Notes: a model not told the origin generated them from the letters alone. Positions 26,401-40,400 are shown, counted from the stretch's first letter. The stretch is DNA of 64,000 nt from Helopsaltes ochotensis (GCA_013400155.1 VXBM01000043.1:331097-395096); one strand, 5' to 3'. A program made the numbers and translations.

Positions 26401-29400
26401 ATTGTGATCGATAGCTGGAGGAAAAGTGCCCATAAATTACTAAAGGCAAATACGATTCTATTAGCACTCAGGAGATTTTGCAACATTTGCCAGTCTGTTT
26501 TACTGGAAAAAAAAATTAATTTGTTGAAAGCCTAGTTTTTTACCTGTCTTTGTCTTTCACTGTAGAAGAGGGATATTTTTATCAGGAGTCATTTAGGAGA
26601 TGTAATTCTAATGTACTATAGCTATAGGTTTCAATTAATGTTCTACCTCTCTGTCAGCTTTACATTCCATGTTTTATGAAATCATTAACTATTGTCATGT
26701 TTCTATTATGATACTATTAGGAAATAAAGAGATGTATGTAAATGGAGATGTAAAATAAATGTATGACAGTTACTAGGAGCAACATCTGTGCACTATCGTA
26801 CGTGTTTACACTAATTTTCTGAAGATTGTTCCATTCATTACAGAGCATTGTTACTTGCTGTGGCACAACCCTTATTTCCATGCATTTAGGGATTCAAGCA
26901 AAGAGAGGGTAAATGAGAGCCTAATCAATACCACTTTTCATTTTGCTTCTAATGTGCTGCCTTTCTCTTTCTTTTCTTCATGAACAAATCCAAAAAAGAT
27001 CCTGACGTTACAGTCATAAAATGTAATTCTTCTGCAGAAACACAGACAATAATGCTCTCTGTATTCAGGCATATTGCATATTCTAATGGCATTTGGCTAA
27101 ATTGAGTATGGATTTAACATCAAAGGCTTCATGAATTTTTCAAATGAGATATTAAAGTCAATATTTCAAGTGAAAGATATTTCAATTTAGTTGCATACAC
27201 AACAATAAAAAACTTCTACAAGGCAGAGGTACTACTAGTGGCTATGGCAGTATTAGTTCATTCAGGAAATTATTAGTTTATAAGAAAATCAAACAGAAGG
27301 TTGTGATATAGCAATGACATTGAATAAATTAAACTAACTGATACACACTAACGTACTTTATCTCTTGAAGTCTGAAGCAGAACTTGCTACTGGCATGTTC
27401 AGTCCTTCAAGCTAGGCTTCATTTGCAGATATTTTATTTATTTCTTTTGTAAACTCAAATGGTTCCACCTAGATTTGCATTCAGAACCTCAGAAATCTGC
27501 TTATGTTCATCTCTGAAGTGGCTAGGCCTACCGTATGCAAGAAACAGCCCAAACCTGCTTATTTTTTAATCTAAGTGCATTTTGTTCCATATTATCAATG
27601 CTTATGCAATGCTGCTTCTGATTTCACACAGAGTTACTGAACATTCAGACTACTCAGCACTCACAAATTGTCCACTGAGCTCTGACTACTCCTATGTCCT
27701 GGCAGAGATACAGACTTGCAAACAAAACAACACAGAGTCTGGTTGTTCTTTTCCTTTCCTATTTTGGGCATGTGGAATGTAGCAAAATGGCCATTAAATC
27801 AGGAGGCTGTCGTATTATGATGCCAATACCCCCCTGAGGAGCACATACGTGTGTGTCACCGGCGGCTCCTGGGACAGCCGGCAGTGCGCACTCGTGTGTA
27901 TTGAGGCTCCTGCACTCACACGGGCATTGGGCTGCTCTAAGGCCAAATCCTCCCTTTGCTCACACACAAATAACAGAGGATACCACAAACTACAAATATA
28001 TACCACTGAAGATGCAGTGAATACTGATTTTACTAGTAATTCTTATATTACTGAAAAACTAATTATAATTGGGTACCAGGGGAAAGTTACACTGATTTAA
28101 AATCTTGACTATCAGGTAATTTGGGCCAATAAATTACCACAAAGAACTCTAAACCTGAAAGCACTTCCCTGAAACTAGCAGGTTGTTTGTCTCTACAATA
28201 TTCAACCAAAGTGTTTGCACAGGCTCACAGAGAAAACAAAGCTGGTGCTAACTAAACATTAAACTGCTAGGCCTGTTTCTAGCATGGCTGCAGGACTGCT
28301 AGCAAATGCTGATCTGTTCCTCAGAGCTAAACAAAGCTCAGAGCCTTGTGGGGAACACTTGCAGAGACTGAGGCCATCTTTCCTCCGTTCAAACACACCT
28401 AACTTGTAGCATTGGTCTCGGGTCCTGACAGCTCTTTGTTCATCCCTAGAGCTTTTCTGAAGCTCAGTGTTCAAAGCGCTATAATATTTCCATAAAATGA
28501 GAAGTGTCACCATCTCAAAGGCAATCAATCAGGGGCAAATATTATCTTCAGAAACAGTACTCTCAGAAAAAGTATTTCTTGTGGTAACAAAGGTAAGGTA
28601 GAAGCCTTGTATAGATAATAAGATCCAATAATAACTAGGACTGTAATTTCAAAATTGCCTCTGGGGCTGGGGAATATGGTTTCTTTTTCTTGTTTTTTGA
28701 TTTCTGGACATCACTGAGATTGTTCTGAAAACTACATTTCATGCTTAGTGAGGCGGTAGTACATCCAAAAACTTCCAGTTGAAATTACTGAAATTTTGAA
28801 ATTTTGATTTTTTTTTTTAATGACATAAAATCACACTGGTAAGAGGAAAGATTCCCCCATGATGTCTACTCAGTCTGAGAATAATGTTTAAGGAATGATC
28901 CTGTGAATTGAAGAATATCCTATTTTCCTTGTTGATTATAGGGATGCATGTAAAGTTAAGAGTACTTCTCTTGCAATATCTGTGTCAAAATGAGAGCTCA
29001 AATCCTTCTTTAGAGCACTGCTAAGTAAACAAGGAATATTTGGAGCTCAGATCAGAAGAGGAGACTGAACTGTAGGATTCAATCTTGGACAACCAAATAC
29101 TATGCCAAAACCAAAATCATTCATATATCATGCTGTACATACCTTTTGTATTTAATGTAAGGTTTTATGAAAACGTATGAGCAGATTAACCATAGAAATA
29201 AACGGAAGAAATCATGCTACCTAAAATATGCTTTTGACTCTTTATTAACTGGTGATAATCTGCACTGATCCATATTGCAATTCTCTTGCAGATGTTGCTG
29301 ACATTAAGATGTATGACAAAGAAACTACAAAAAAAAAGCTGATTTAAACAGGTATTTCACATTAACTCAACAATATATGCAGTGCATAACATCTTTCATG

Positions 29401-30401
29401 GGAGTTCAAGTGTTCTAGTATTCTACCTAAATCTTTCCAATTTCATTGCTGTTATAAATAAGGAGTAATGAAAGTCCAGTTGACAGTCAACTTGGTTTTC
29501 TCTAATTTCATAACTTTCTAAAATTTTCTGATTTTCTCTTTAACTTTCCTTCTTGATGGAGTCTAAAGAAGGAGCTGTAATTATGTATTTACACAAACTC
29601 ATGGCATGGGAAGGGATGGTTACACTTTTTTGGATCTACTATTCTTACAGCAGGAGCAAGCACAGCTGCTTTCAGACTCGTTAATACATTCTGTAAGAAA
29701 TGAAAGCCTTCAATAGGATGGTACTTGTGTGAATGTCCTCCCCCTCCACACAGCAAATGGAGCTGACAGTCCACTAAAGCTCCAAACATAATGCTCCTGC
29801 ACTTGAAGGAGAAAGTGTGGCACTTGATTAAGGGGAAAATAGTGCATAGGATCTTCAACACAGAGGAAGAACCATGAAGGATGAAGGACAGAAAGGTGGG
29901 AAATGTGTGTTTCACTAGGTGAAGAAAGGATCCCTGGATCACACTGTAATGCTTTTTTCTTTCCATTTGTTACAGGCCAGGTCTACAGCATTAGCTCTCC
30001 ATGTAGATAGAAGTAAACTACACCAGGACTCCCAACAGATTCTTTAGTCTATATCTGGGAAATGCATTTATTATGAAGTGTTAGGTGGTTCACAGCACCT
30101 GTGATAGTCCTTCAAGCTAAGGTGAATTTTCTATGTTTTTACAGACTGGCAAGGCAGGAACTAACTTAAAAATACCCTAGTCAGTACAAATCAAAACAAG
30201 AAGTTCCATGTAGGTCATCTGAAAAGCTAAAAAGCAATCAAAAATCAAACTGTTTACCAGGCATACAAGAACAGGAACGACCTCGGTACAAAGCATAATA
30301 AACAAATTGCTCTAGTAATGTGAACTACACAGATGCTTTCTCCATCAACTCCGTCCATGTTTTGAAAGCCACACAAGATCAATGAAGGCAACAGAACTTA
30401 C
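20411..30401. other. AT-rich non-coding block; weak exon-like segments only
   Basis: No confident gene. Exon-like segments bounded by splice motifs occur at 23,213-23,297 and 25,571-25,593 on the plus strand and are treated as low-confidence findings. GC/CpG-richer pockets lie at about 25,960-26,160 and 27,845-27,960. A 125-codon minus frame at 29,589-29,966 is unrecognised. No CR1 or other transposon signature is visible in this block. Confidence 0.45.
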
Positions 30402-30452
30402 CCAGCTTCAGTAGTTCAGCAATGAGCTCTCTGTGTTCGTCCACCCACCTCT
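30402..30452 (-). CDS. Candidate 51-nt internal coding exon, gene unknown
   Basis: On the minus strand a pyrimidine-rich acceptor (CTTCTTTTTTCCAG) ends at 30,453 and a consensus GTAAGT donor starts at 30,401. They enclose exactly 51 nt, a multiple of three. Two frames are closed by stops. The third is open throughout with a split codon at each end and reads RWVDEHRELIAELLKL, followed by a glycine codon completed across the junction if the next exon begins suitably. The peptide is hydrophilic and helix-prone, with a heptad-like L/I spacing. The segment is visibly richer in GC than its flanks. I do not recognise the family. If real, most of this window is intron of a minus-strand gene. A chance combination of splice motifs remains possible. 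Confidence 0.45.
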
Positions 30453-33400
30453 CTGGAAAAAAGAAGCGTTAGATGTCAGGAATGAGTCCAGTAATTATCT
30501 TCTAACACAGGAACAATGCCAGCAGCATTCTGGTAATGGCAGCATTAATACTAAAAGTTTACATTTTCAAAAGTGAAACATTCACAGACACAATCTGGAT
30601 ATTTTAACTGTCACAGGCCTCAGCAATTAGATATTGCTTAGCCTTGTGGCCAAGGCATTAAGCTACCGGTATCTATCTGCCACAGAGAAGAACAGATCTT
30701 CTCAGTACTTCCCTAATAAACTCAATAATTAATTCACCAAAATTTGAAAAAGAAAAACAAGGGCCATGTCACTATTAACAAAAATCAAAGAAAAATATTA
30801 CTTATTTTGCTAAAAATAGATAAAGAAAATATTTTCTACTGTATGGTAAGACCAGAAAACAACATAAAGCTGTAAAGTTCTACAGTAATCCAAATTCATT
30901 GAAGTCATTATAAATCCCAAAATACAGAGAATAACTTTACGTCATTTACTTGGTCCATCATTTCACTTACGTGTCAAAACAAAGTAAACCAAAACAAAAC
31001 AAAAGGGCAACAAGTTCATGTCCACATAAAAAGGATAAGGCATCTACTGTATGAGTGTAATCAAATGCAGGTTTGTACAAGAAATATAAATAGTACAGAT
31101 TGGAAAAATACTTGAATAATGAAGTATTTCATGCAATTCCAAGGAAAATTAGATGAATGACTGAAAAGGATAGACGTGTACAAAATTCATTATATAGAAT
31201 ATGGCAACACTTGGCTAAAAGAAGTGTGGAGTTCCTCACTTTAATGAGCACAGTCTTTGCTCACAAATTAAAAATAAACAAATAAAAAAGATACGAGTAT
31301 GATCTCACTTATTGGCAGTCGATCAAACTGCAATTTGTCCCAAGAGCTGGGAAGCCACTGCCTTCTAACACATCAAGAACTCCTGCTTATTGAACTGATC
31401 TGTGTACAGTCTGACTCCTTTTCTGTATACAGCAATTGTTTTTCCTATCAAAACATTTGGGTTTATGGAAATGACAACTTCATGCTTAACTGGAAACATA
31501 GTATGATGTTTAAAGTTAAATCATGTTCATTTCACTTCGGAGCCCATTGTACCCCCACCGAATAAAAGTACATTTCCTTTTGCTGACCTGAGGGTTGTGC
31601 AGCCCCTCTGATCTCAGTGCAGTGCTGCTGATGTTAATAGCAAACTTGAATAGCTACACACAACAGTTTAAATCTCTTACATACATACATTACCATAACT
31701 AAACCTGGCACTTTGCATTAATCATACAATGGCATGCTTCTTCATTTACAGCCAGCTGATTAAAATACAGGTATATTGTCCCAAACATCACAGAAATCGC
31801 AGGCACCCACCCATTGTTTCCAAACAGTGTTTTCTCAGCCTTGTCTCACTACTCAGATACATAAAATTATTAAAGATTCCAGCATAGAAATGGACAAAAA
31901 GGGATCCTAAACAAGAGATTGAATGGCATAAATTTTCTGTCACAACAAGGATAAAGCTTCAGGTAGAGAAGGCCTACTTCAGTGTCCTCCACCCTACTAC
32001 TCCAGCATTTCAAACGTAATCAAAATAAACTAATTTAAATTTTTGATAAGGAAAACCGAAAAATATCTTGATAAGCTATAGACAGACACCTGTAGCTTTA
32101 AATTTTTATTTATTTGAGTCCAAACATCTAAAAATGCTTGAAACATAGGCATGTCTATTCTGCAAACAATTTCTTAGAGAATGGGTCAACAATCTACAGA
32201 TCTTAAGTCACTTATCGTCCAAGTCCGTGTGAATCTCACATGAGCTCTTACTCAAAGGCAACAGTTAAGACCCAACGTACAATTTCATCTCTGACCTATG
32301 TCTCTAAACCTTTTACTAATGTTTATTAAACGTTTACTCAGGGATTCTATCTCAATTCAAGAAGATAATTTTGAAATATTTTTCAGAAGGGATGCAATGG
32401 ACGCATCACTAAGCTTCTAATCCTATAAATAGGCAAAAATTGGTAGTCACAGCAGCTTTGGAAGGCGGTTGAGGCAGGAAGAAACTTCCAGATTGTAGAG
32501 GAATGAGTGTTTCTTTGCCTATGTTTCTGAAATGTATAGGAAGGATAAGAAAGGAGCTTACACGTGGAGATTTTTACCATCAGCTTGTGAGATGTTGAAG
32601 AGAGAAAGATTTCAAAGTGCACAGACCATGAGTTACAGGGAAAGAATGAAAGGGAGAGAGGTTGAGATGGAAGTTTTTACATTACCTTGAAATTGTCTGT
32701 TGTTCATTCTTTTCATAAAAAAGTGTTTCTCCTATAGTGTTCTTTTCATTAACAGAACAACTTTTCAAGCCTTTTTCTTCGGATTATTTTAAAATTTGGT
32801 ACCCCTAATATTCAGTTTTATTAACTGAATATCGTTATTTACTGAATATCTTACTGCACAAATACTGACTAAATACTTTCCTAGTTATGAAGTTACAGAC
32901 GCCTATTCCACAGGTTCATTTTTAAAGCACTGTTTTCCTGCAAGACAATTTGGCCAACAATTAACAAACTAATGGACTAGCAAAGGTACTTCATACATTG
33001 AGTCCTTAAAATCCAGTCCTGTACTTTATAATCTCTATAAAGATTTCACAAACTTTTGAGAATATACCTCATGACTATTGCTGCACTCACCCATACGGAC
33101 AGCTGGGAAAAAATCAAGATAGGCTGCTATATAGAACAATTTGCAGGTACAATTTTCAGCTAGACTGAAGCAGATATGATTATAAACATGGGGCTGAAGG
33201 TATCCTATTTTTTTTAAGTTCTCTTCTTCTGTAAGGTACTTGTATGGCCATAAAATGTTTTCAATAAAGAAAAATCCACATATGCAAAGGTAGCTTTCTG
33301 GAAATGGATTTAGAATATTTTGTGATGGAATATCTAAAAAGCTGTCTCACTACCGAAAGCTGCTTCCAGACTTTTTTGTATACCAAGTACCACTGCTATT

Positions 33401-33616
33401 CAGTCACACCCTTTATCCTTTGAGATACATCATCCACTAAATTCTGTTTACAGCCTTAGCAGCCTCTGCATCACAGAGTCCTTTCATTACTTATCCTGCA
33501 CTGTCAGAGCTCTGCAAAACCAAGTGGCAAAGCCAGTGTATGACATCAATGCCTTGTCTGGTGTCCCTATTTAAAAAAAAATCAAATCCAACTGCATTTC
33601 ATACCATGGAAGAAAT
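30453..33616. other. AT-rich non-coding block, nothing recognised
   Basis: No gene, RNA or transposon is visible. A-rich low-complexity runs occur near 30,750-30,830 and 30,980-31,010. The longest frames (31,299-31,565 plus; 32,383-32,622 minus) have no recognisable similarity. Confidence 0.5.
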
Positions 33617-33670
33617 AAAATAATAATAATAATAATAATAACAATAATAACAACAACAACAACAAGAAGA
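33617..33670 (+). repeat. Compound microsatellite (AAT)n(AAC)n
   Basis: A run of AAT trinucleotides passes through an interrupted AAC/AAT part into pure AAC units and ends in AAG AAG. The stepwise change suggests an old array decaying by point mutation. It is likely length-polymorphic but too short to mean more. Confidence 0.95.
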
Positions 33671-36600
33671 ATGTGTTGTTATCTACATAAACAATGGTGG
33701 CCCACAAAAATAGAAATTCAGAATTTATCTTTCATCCATGGTCCACTTTTAACAATTAGAAATATCATTTATTCATTTACAAATTGAAAAGCAGAATACA
33801 GCGTCTGTCCGTTACCCACCCTGATAAACTCATCCTGCTGAAAAAACTGACAGCAAGTGACACAAACAATACATGAAAGTTCCCACAGAAGATCGGGTAC
33901 TGCATGCTTAATTCTGTATGGGGATGCAGTCCTATGCAGCAAGAGCTATACAGCATAAGAATCTTTTACAGAATAGATTATTATTTCTAAAGCACCATAA
34001 GGAGTCTTGCACACCATCAGACAGGATTAGTGATTATTCATCTAATACTCATTGTCTACCAGTGCATATATACTGCTCCATATTTATTATAAGCTACATG
34101 TTTATAGTTATAATTTATGTACATATTTCCACAGATTTTCTTGCAGAATGGCGTTTTGCTGGGAACTGACTGCAGAACCAGGAACCAAGAACTTCTCTGT
34201 TCTAACCTTCATTCCAGTAAGAGGTTCTCGAGTTTGCAGCCTTCAGCAAACCACTTCCTGCATTTCTAAAATGAAGATATAAACACCTGCTTGCTTACCT
34301 AGAGAAGGACACCGGAAAAGTTTTGGCCTTCACAACTAAAAGCCAAGTCTGACAAATTTCCAATGAATTTGGCAAGGAAATATTGCACAATGCACTGCAA
34401 CCCCAGTGTTGCTTTCACACCCTGTGGCATTTTCCCCGTGTGCTTTCCAGGCTGAGTTTAAGTTTCTGTTTGACCTCCCAACCCGCAGACAGTTATGGCT
34501 GTTAAATGACAATCACAGAATTTGTCTCCCTGACTTTGGGAGGATTAATTAGATGCCTAAAGGTAAGGAATTAACCAAATGCTTGTAGAACGAAGGCTTC
34601 ATTTGGTGAAGGGCCAATTTTCCCAATTGATAATGTATAAATAAAAATCATGCATAATTTGCTTCCATTACTAATGCTTTATATACAATATAATTGGAAG
34701 CAAATTAGCAATTTATTTTAAATTGTTTACATACAAATCTTATTTTCTTTAAGAGTCAAAATCAACGGCCATTTCTCTTCTAATTTGATGCTGTCAACAC
34801 ATATTACAAAGACTAAGCATAGGGGGCTTTCTATTTTAAATTATCTCTCTATGTAATGACGTTAAACATTTGATAAAACACTACCCAACAGAAATAAAAA
34901 CTAGTAAATAACAATCAAATATATTCTCATATTTTTATTAATCTTGGGAAGTTTCATATTTGTTGCACATACAAGAATTTTAAGGAACTTTTAAAAAAAG
35001 TATTTTGAAGATACTGCTTGTATTCATAAAAATTACAGGAAAATAGTTCACATAACTGACAATGTTATTAAATAATATAAATAGTTAACATTACTTTTGT
35101 GAAACAGTCACCATATTCCTCAAAACAACCTGATCCTTTCTATTCAAAAGAAAGTAAGAAAATCTCACAAATACCAGTTAAAGACTGACTCTCTCAAAGA
35201 TGACTTAGTCATCAAAATAATGACTGATAGTAGAGTGTTAAGACCTTATGTTTGTGAAACATGACACAGGTCATCAGCAGGAGTCCACAGAAATCCAACT
35301 ACACTGTTTTCACATCAAGGTTCAGAGTAGCCTGATTTTCTTAAGACTCTTGGTTCTCTCTCAGCTGAATATATGTGAATATCATTCTGGGTCTATCATA
35401 GGTTAAAGCATAATTACTTGAGCGTTAAAGTAGTGTGGGCTCTTGCCCCAGTCAGCAAAAGCAAAGTTACTACCATTGATCATGTGTCTTTCAGAGCTCT
35501 AATTCATGCAAGTACCACGACACCACATCCCTGTGGAAGGACACAGAACACATGAATAAAAGAGGCTCTTTGAGAGATACTTAGTGAAAACAAACCCCAT
35601 CAAGGCAGATAAATTTTTCACTGCATAGACCAAAATATCACAAACAAATAGAACTTTCCAAGCTTGTGGGCAGAGGGAAAATAACAGGATAAACTACCTT
35701 CCCGGCCTTCCTGGATGTTTTAAAATGCTGGTATCACCTATGTTTCATGCCTAACTACAACCTCCTACGACTCATGTCAATTCTTCTCACTTGTCCATGA
35801 CAACTACATCTATCATAATCTGAAAAAGAAAATCCAAGACAAAATTTGTCCTTTGAGTCTAGAACACAAGCCCCTTTTCTTCAACCACTCTTGGAATAAG
35901 TTCCCTGACTTTGACTGAGCAGTAGGTGTTTTCAACTTCTATCCTGTGATGACGGAAGTTTGTCCAGGAGACACAATCCCCTGTTAAAGCCTTACCACTC
36001 CTTCACAGAAAACATCAATTTACATAGAAACTATTTTCAAAAATACAAATTACCTCATTTGCAGCCAAATTAAGAATAAAACAAAATTTAGCAGCTGTGA
36101 AATAGTTGGTCCTCTTCAACCATAAAATGGTTGGATATATTAATGTACCTGGCTTTCTCTCATTTGGGAGATTCATACCAGTCATGAGATTTTTGGTATT
36201 ACATGCATTTTTCAAAACTCCCTAGAACTGGTGTTCATAATTTGAAAGATACTATAAAGAATTTAATCTGTTAATAAACTCCACTCCTCAAAATGCAGTG
36301 GAATAAACACTAATGTCCAACATACTGCAAGTGGGAGGTAACATTGATATTCTGCTTGACAGAAGTCAGGCTGCCTAAGGAACACTCTTCCATGCAGTTC
36401 TGGATCCAAGTAATTCCAACACTGTCTGTTTTCTAAGAAGACTAGATTCTTAATGGAGAAGCTGCTGCTAGCTGTGTGTTCATTAGACTTGGAAATGGAG
36501 AGTCACTCTTCTAGCCTGGAGCCAGAAGGTGGGCTATCTTGGAGGCAGGGTTGATAGCTTTTGAATACCAGATGAAGTCTATAGATACAAGATTGGTGTC

Positions 36601-39600
36601 AAATAACAAGAGCCTTAAGCAGATGGATGACAGTGTGTGTGCACTATAGGCTGTTGTTAATTTACTAGCTAGAGATAATGATTCTATAAAATTAAAAATG
36701 AGTCACTGGAAAACAGCCTGAGAGGCCATAGCCTGCAGATTTCAGGCCTCCTGGCAGACCTGCATTGTGGGGGATATGTTTTTATAGAATTATGAAAATT
36801 AAAATTGCATGTTAGAGAGAAAGAAAATGTAATTGTTTCTCTTACTAGCTCTTTAAGCTATTCATAGTTTGGATTTGTAATACACAAGTACATATTCAGT
36901 AAAATGGAATAAACTAGTCATAGAAACTCAGACAAGATACACATGAGCAATGGCAAACAAATATAATATTAATGAATTTTCAAGTGTCAAGATGTGGGGC
37001 TTGTGTCTGGAACTACACTTTCATAATTTTAGTATGACCATATACAGAGTCCCTCGTTTTCACTATTGCTCTGCATAGGACTCTTCACTGCTATGGGATT
37101 ATGTTGGAAATAACTTTTTGTCTGGTTTTATCTTGGAATGAAAATTTCCATGTCATACTTCTTGCAAGAATGTCAATAGATTTATGTATCATAACATAGA
37201 GGAGGCTGTCTCATTGTTTTCTTGCTTTAAATGTAAGACCAGACATCAAATTCAATGTAAAATTTTTGTGAGAGTCCTTTTTGATAAAGAAGCAACTTCA
37301 TTGCCAAAGGCAAAAAAGGCAACTGTAAAGAATAAGTACACAGTCTTAGTATGGTTCTCATGCTACCATGTACTGGGAGGGATACCACTTACTATGCTAT
37401 CTAGAATTTCCTGGGCCACTCAAGACCATCTAACCTTAAGAAAACAGTGAAAAATTCAAAGAATCTGCCATTCAGAGAGGCTGGATCTAGCTGTCTACAT
37501 AGCCAAAATGTTCTTGATCCCTACAGTTATTTATCAAAGGCACTAAAACAATTCAACCCAATGCCTGACAACCAAATTCCAACAGATGTGAAAAACACGC
37601 TGTAGGAAACACAGTTCTAAACTTAGACGATTCCTTTTATATTCTCATCTATCCAATGTAGAAGTAACAATGTCTTCCAATTTTCAGTACTTTTTGCCGT
37701 TACCATTGTTGGGGAATATATCCCTTTGGATACCATTGCCCCTAGAATCCCACCTTAAAGACACAAAAGAAACCACATGATGGCTAGTGACAAAGTCAGA
37801 AGAAACCAAACCTTGTGATGGCCATTCAGGGTTCACATAGTTTTTAATCCACAACCCCAGTGAGCTGATGTAGAAAGCCACCTACACTTCTCCAAACCAC
37901 TCTACACCGACTCAGCACCATTGAGTCCAGCAGTATTACTGATGGTTTACATGCATGTGAATGAAGGCAGAATTAAATATGACTTATGTAAAAGAACGTT
38001 CTTCAAAGCTTAAAAAGAGATCAGAGGAAGGAAGGGGAAGAATATGCAGACAGTGAATTAGTTAATCGGCATAATATACTACAATCAAGATCACATGTCA
38101 ATATTTATGTATATAAATACATAATACTGTCCACCCAATGTTATGCCAATTCTTTTCAGACAGTGACAGTGACCTCTGTGCAGCAACAGACATTTTTTCA
38201 GCTTTAGAAAACTAATATAAAAGTGTCTACCATAGAGACTTTCGTCACAAACACATCCAAGTATTACAGTGCAGCACCTCTCATTCCCAGTTGAAGGTGA
38301 AAGGCTGAGTTTACAAAAAAGTTTCTCTTTTTTCAGTCCTATGCAACACCACCTGTCTCATCAGCAGGACCACTCTAAAGGGATGGGCCTCAAGGCACCT
38401 CAGTCCCAAGATTCTCCATGCCTCATTCTTCATCCACGCTGCTAGTAATGTACCATCACTGGCACAGTTACACCTGAACACTCTGGTGCTGCCAAACACC
38501 TGGCTTTATTTTCCACTGTCCAAATGAAAAATAAGCATAATCTGCTATTTGAGGATACAGCAAATGAGGGAGTTCATGACAAATTGTGTTGGTTTATGCA
38601 GAATAGTTATAATAAGATACAAATGAGAATTTTTTGCTTAATGAATAATACTAATCACGTTTCAACAAATGCTGTGCCCTTCTAATTAGAGAGAATGCAT
38701 AAAATCAGCTTAATTTATTTGTGACTAGTTATACATAGTTTAAATATTTACTAGAGATTTACTCTAACGTTTGAAATTCTTTTAAACAGCTCTTGCAGCA
38801 AAAGCAGACCTAGTAATGTAAAATAAGTTACAATTCTAACTTCTGCCCTCCCTTTCATTATGTAGCGTGTGATGTATGCCCTCAGTTTTCAAGATGCAAG
38901 AGAAAGGATATTATTGATTTACATGCTAATTCTCCAACTGTTACTAATTTTCTTGATTCCTGCTTCCAAAGTTGCACTTCCAACATTCATCACTGTAGTA
39001 CACTAGAGGGGCTGAGCATCTTTTTCAATAAATTACAGGAACTATGACTAATTATAGTGATATTAACTATGCAAAGTAATGTGTAACTTAAAATGGATAC
39101 GTTTATCATTTCAAATTATGCTTTTGACTCTTGATGGCCTAATACATGGATGCTTTTCCTTTTTTTATACAGATTATGAACTCTGCTATATTTTTTTAAA
39201 AATCTGTTTCACATATATAGGCATACCTTGAGAATTTGATGAATGGAAACAAATCATTTACATCTCATGTAATGCCTAGTGGGTAGAGGACAGGATTAAT
39301 ACCAAAGGCAAGTAGGGCCAAATCCTGATTGTTGTAGCAAAGCACTGAGGATTCAGCTTGAACAGTGCCATCAGAAGGTATCTGGCCTACAGTATTTGCA
39401 CCCATTCTTTATGTCTCCCTATTGCTAGGAAACGAACAGTGCAAGTTGCTTAGCTGATAATACCAGCAGCATCAAGCAGTCAAAGCAAAAACAAGTGCAA
39501 CTGACTCTCAACAGTTAGGAAATACATTAAAAAGATTTAAAATACAGAGGCTTTAAAACAATGAAAGTGCAGTTGTGCATGTGTAAGAACTCTGCTTAGC

Positions 39601-39984
39601 AGCAGGACTTTCTGGCAGCACCATATTGTTGTAGTTCTCCTTCCAATGTGGAAGGAACACAGCCTCTGTCTCCTCAGTTATTTTCATATGACCTAGTGTT
39701 TCATGGTACAGATATATAGCTCTTAGTAAACAAACCTAATACAGGAATAACTGCTATGTTGCAGAGACATTGTCAGAGAAACTAAAACTGTACAGATGGA
39801 CGGCGCCAAATTTCTCTACAGAATCTGCAAAAATTGACTACCAGAGACCAGAGTTGGGACAGATCCTTCCATATAGTTAGACTACTATTTTCCACTACAT
39901 CAGAATAATCTAAGGGGTATTCTTTTAAAAAAACACCCATGCAGACATCTCCAGGGGTTTACCAGAGGAACGTCTGGACTTTGG
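33671..39984. other. AT-rich non-coding block
   Basis: No exon or transposon recognised. It contains the inverted repeat at 34,655-34,707 inside an AT-rich stretch (about 34,480-34,740) with AATTAG and TAAAT cores that could be regulatory. Another such stretch, around 38,640-38,720, has TTCTAATTAGAGAG. All frames are short. Confidence 0.45.
34655..34707. repeat. Inverted repeat, 13-bp perfect arms
   Basis: TAATTTGCTTCCA at 34,655-34,667 is the exact reverse complement of TGGAAGCAAATTA at 34,695-34,707, with a 27-nt spacer. It could fold as a hairpin or present two opposed copies of one protein-binding site. The core TTTGCTTCC/GGAAGCAAA is not pure A/T, so simple low complexity does not explain it. 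Confidence 0.65.
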
Positions 39985-40400
39985 ACCTCAGCCATTACTT
40001 CCCTGCTTAGCCAACACATCCACTTGTTCTAAGTTTTGGGATGGGTGCTCTTGTGCTTGCATGATACTGTCCTTAAAACGTGTCACCTTTCCTGGGCAGG
40101 TTTCCACTTCAGAGTTCCATCATATGGGATCTGACCACCAGTTTTCTTAATCAATGTTGACTTTCCTGAGGTCCAGAGACTCTTCACTCTGGCACTCTCC
40201 TTCCTCATTTCTCTCAGTCTATTGAACTCCACTATATCATGGTGGCTACAGCCATGGCTATAATTGATTACCACATCATCAACCAAACCTTTACTGTTAG
40301 TGGGCAGCAGCAGATCCAGCTGTGAATCGTCACAGCTGGCCCTTCCAATATCTGAATTAAGAAACTAACCCTGCCACCCTCCAGATATCTTCTTGTCTCC
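39985..40400 (-). pseudogene. CR1 ORF2 endonuclease-domain remnant
   Basis: Minus-strand translation gives a decayed piece of the C-terminal part of the CR1 apurinic-type endonuclease domain. The clearest stretch, coded at about 40,220-40,256, reads GCSHHDIVEF. It corresponds to the family's conserved G-C-S-D-H-x-x-V-E-F motif, here with the catalytic-site Asp of the SDH triad replaced by His. Upstream in the same sense are traces of the 'LDLLLTNxxGLV' region (about 40,285-40,320). Downstream are ...LKWKPAQER and FKDSIMQAQE, matching the part that leads out of the endonuclease. The longest intact frame is 40,083-40,286; stops and frame changes break the rest. No reverse-transcriptase part is recognised next to it. 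It is non-functional. Confidence 0.8.
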
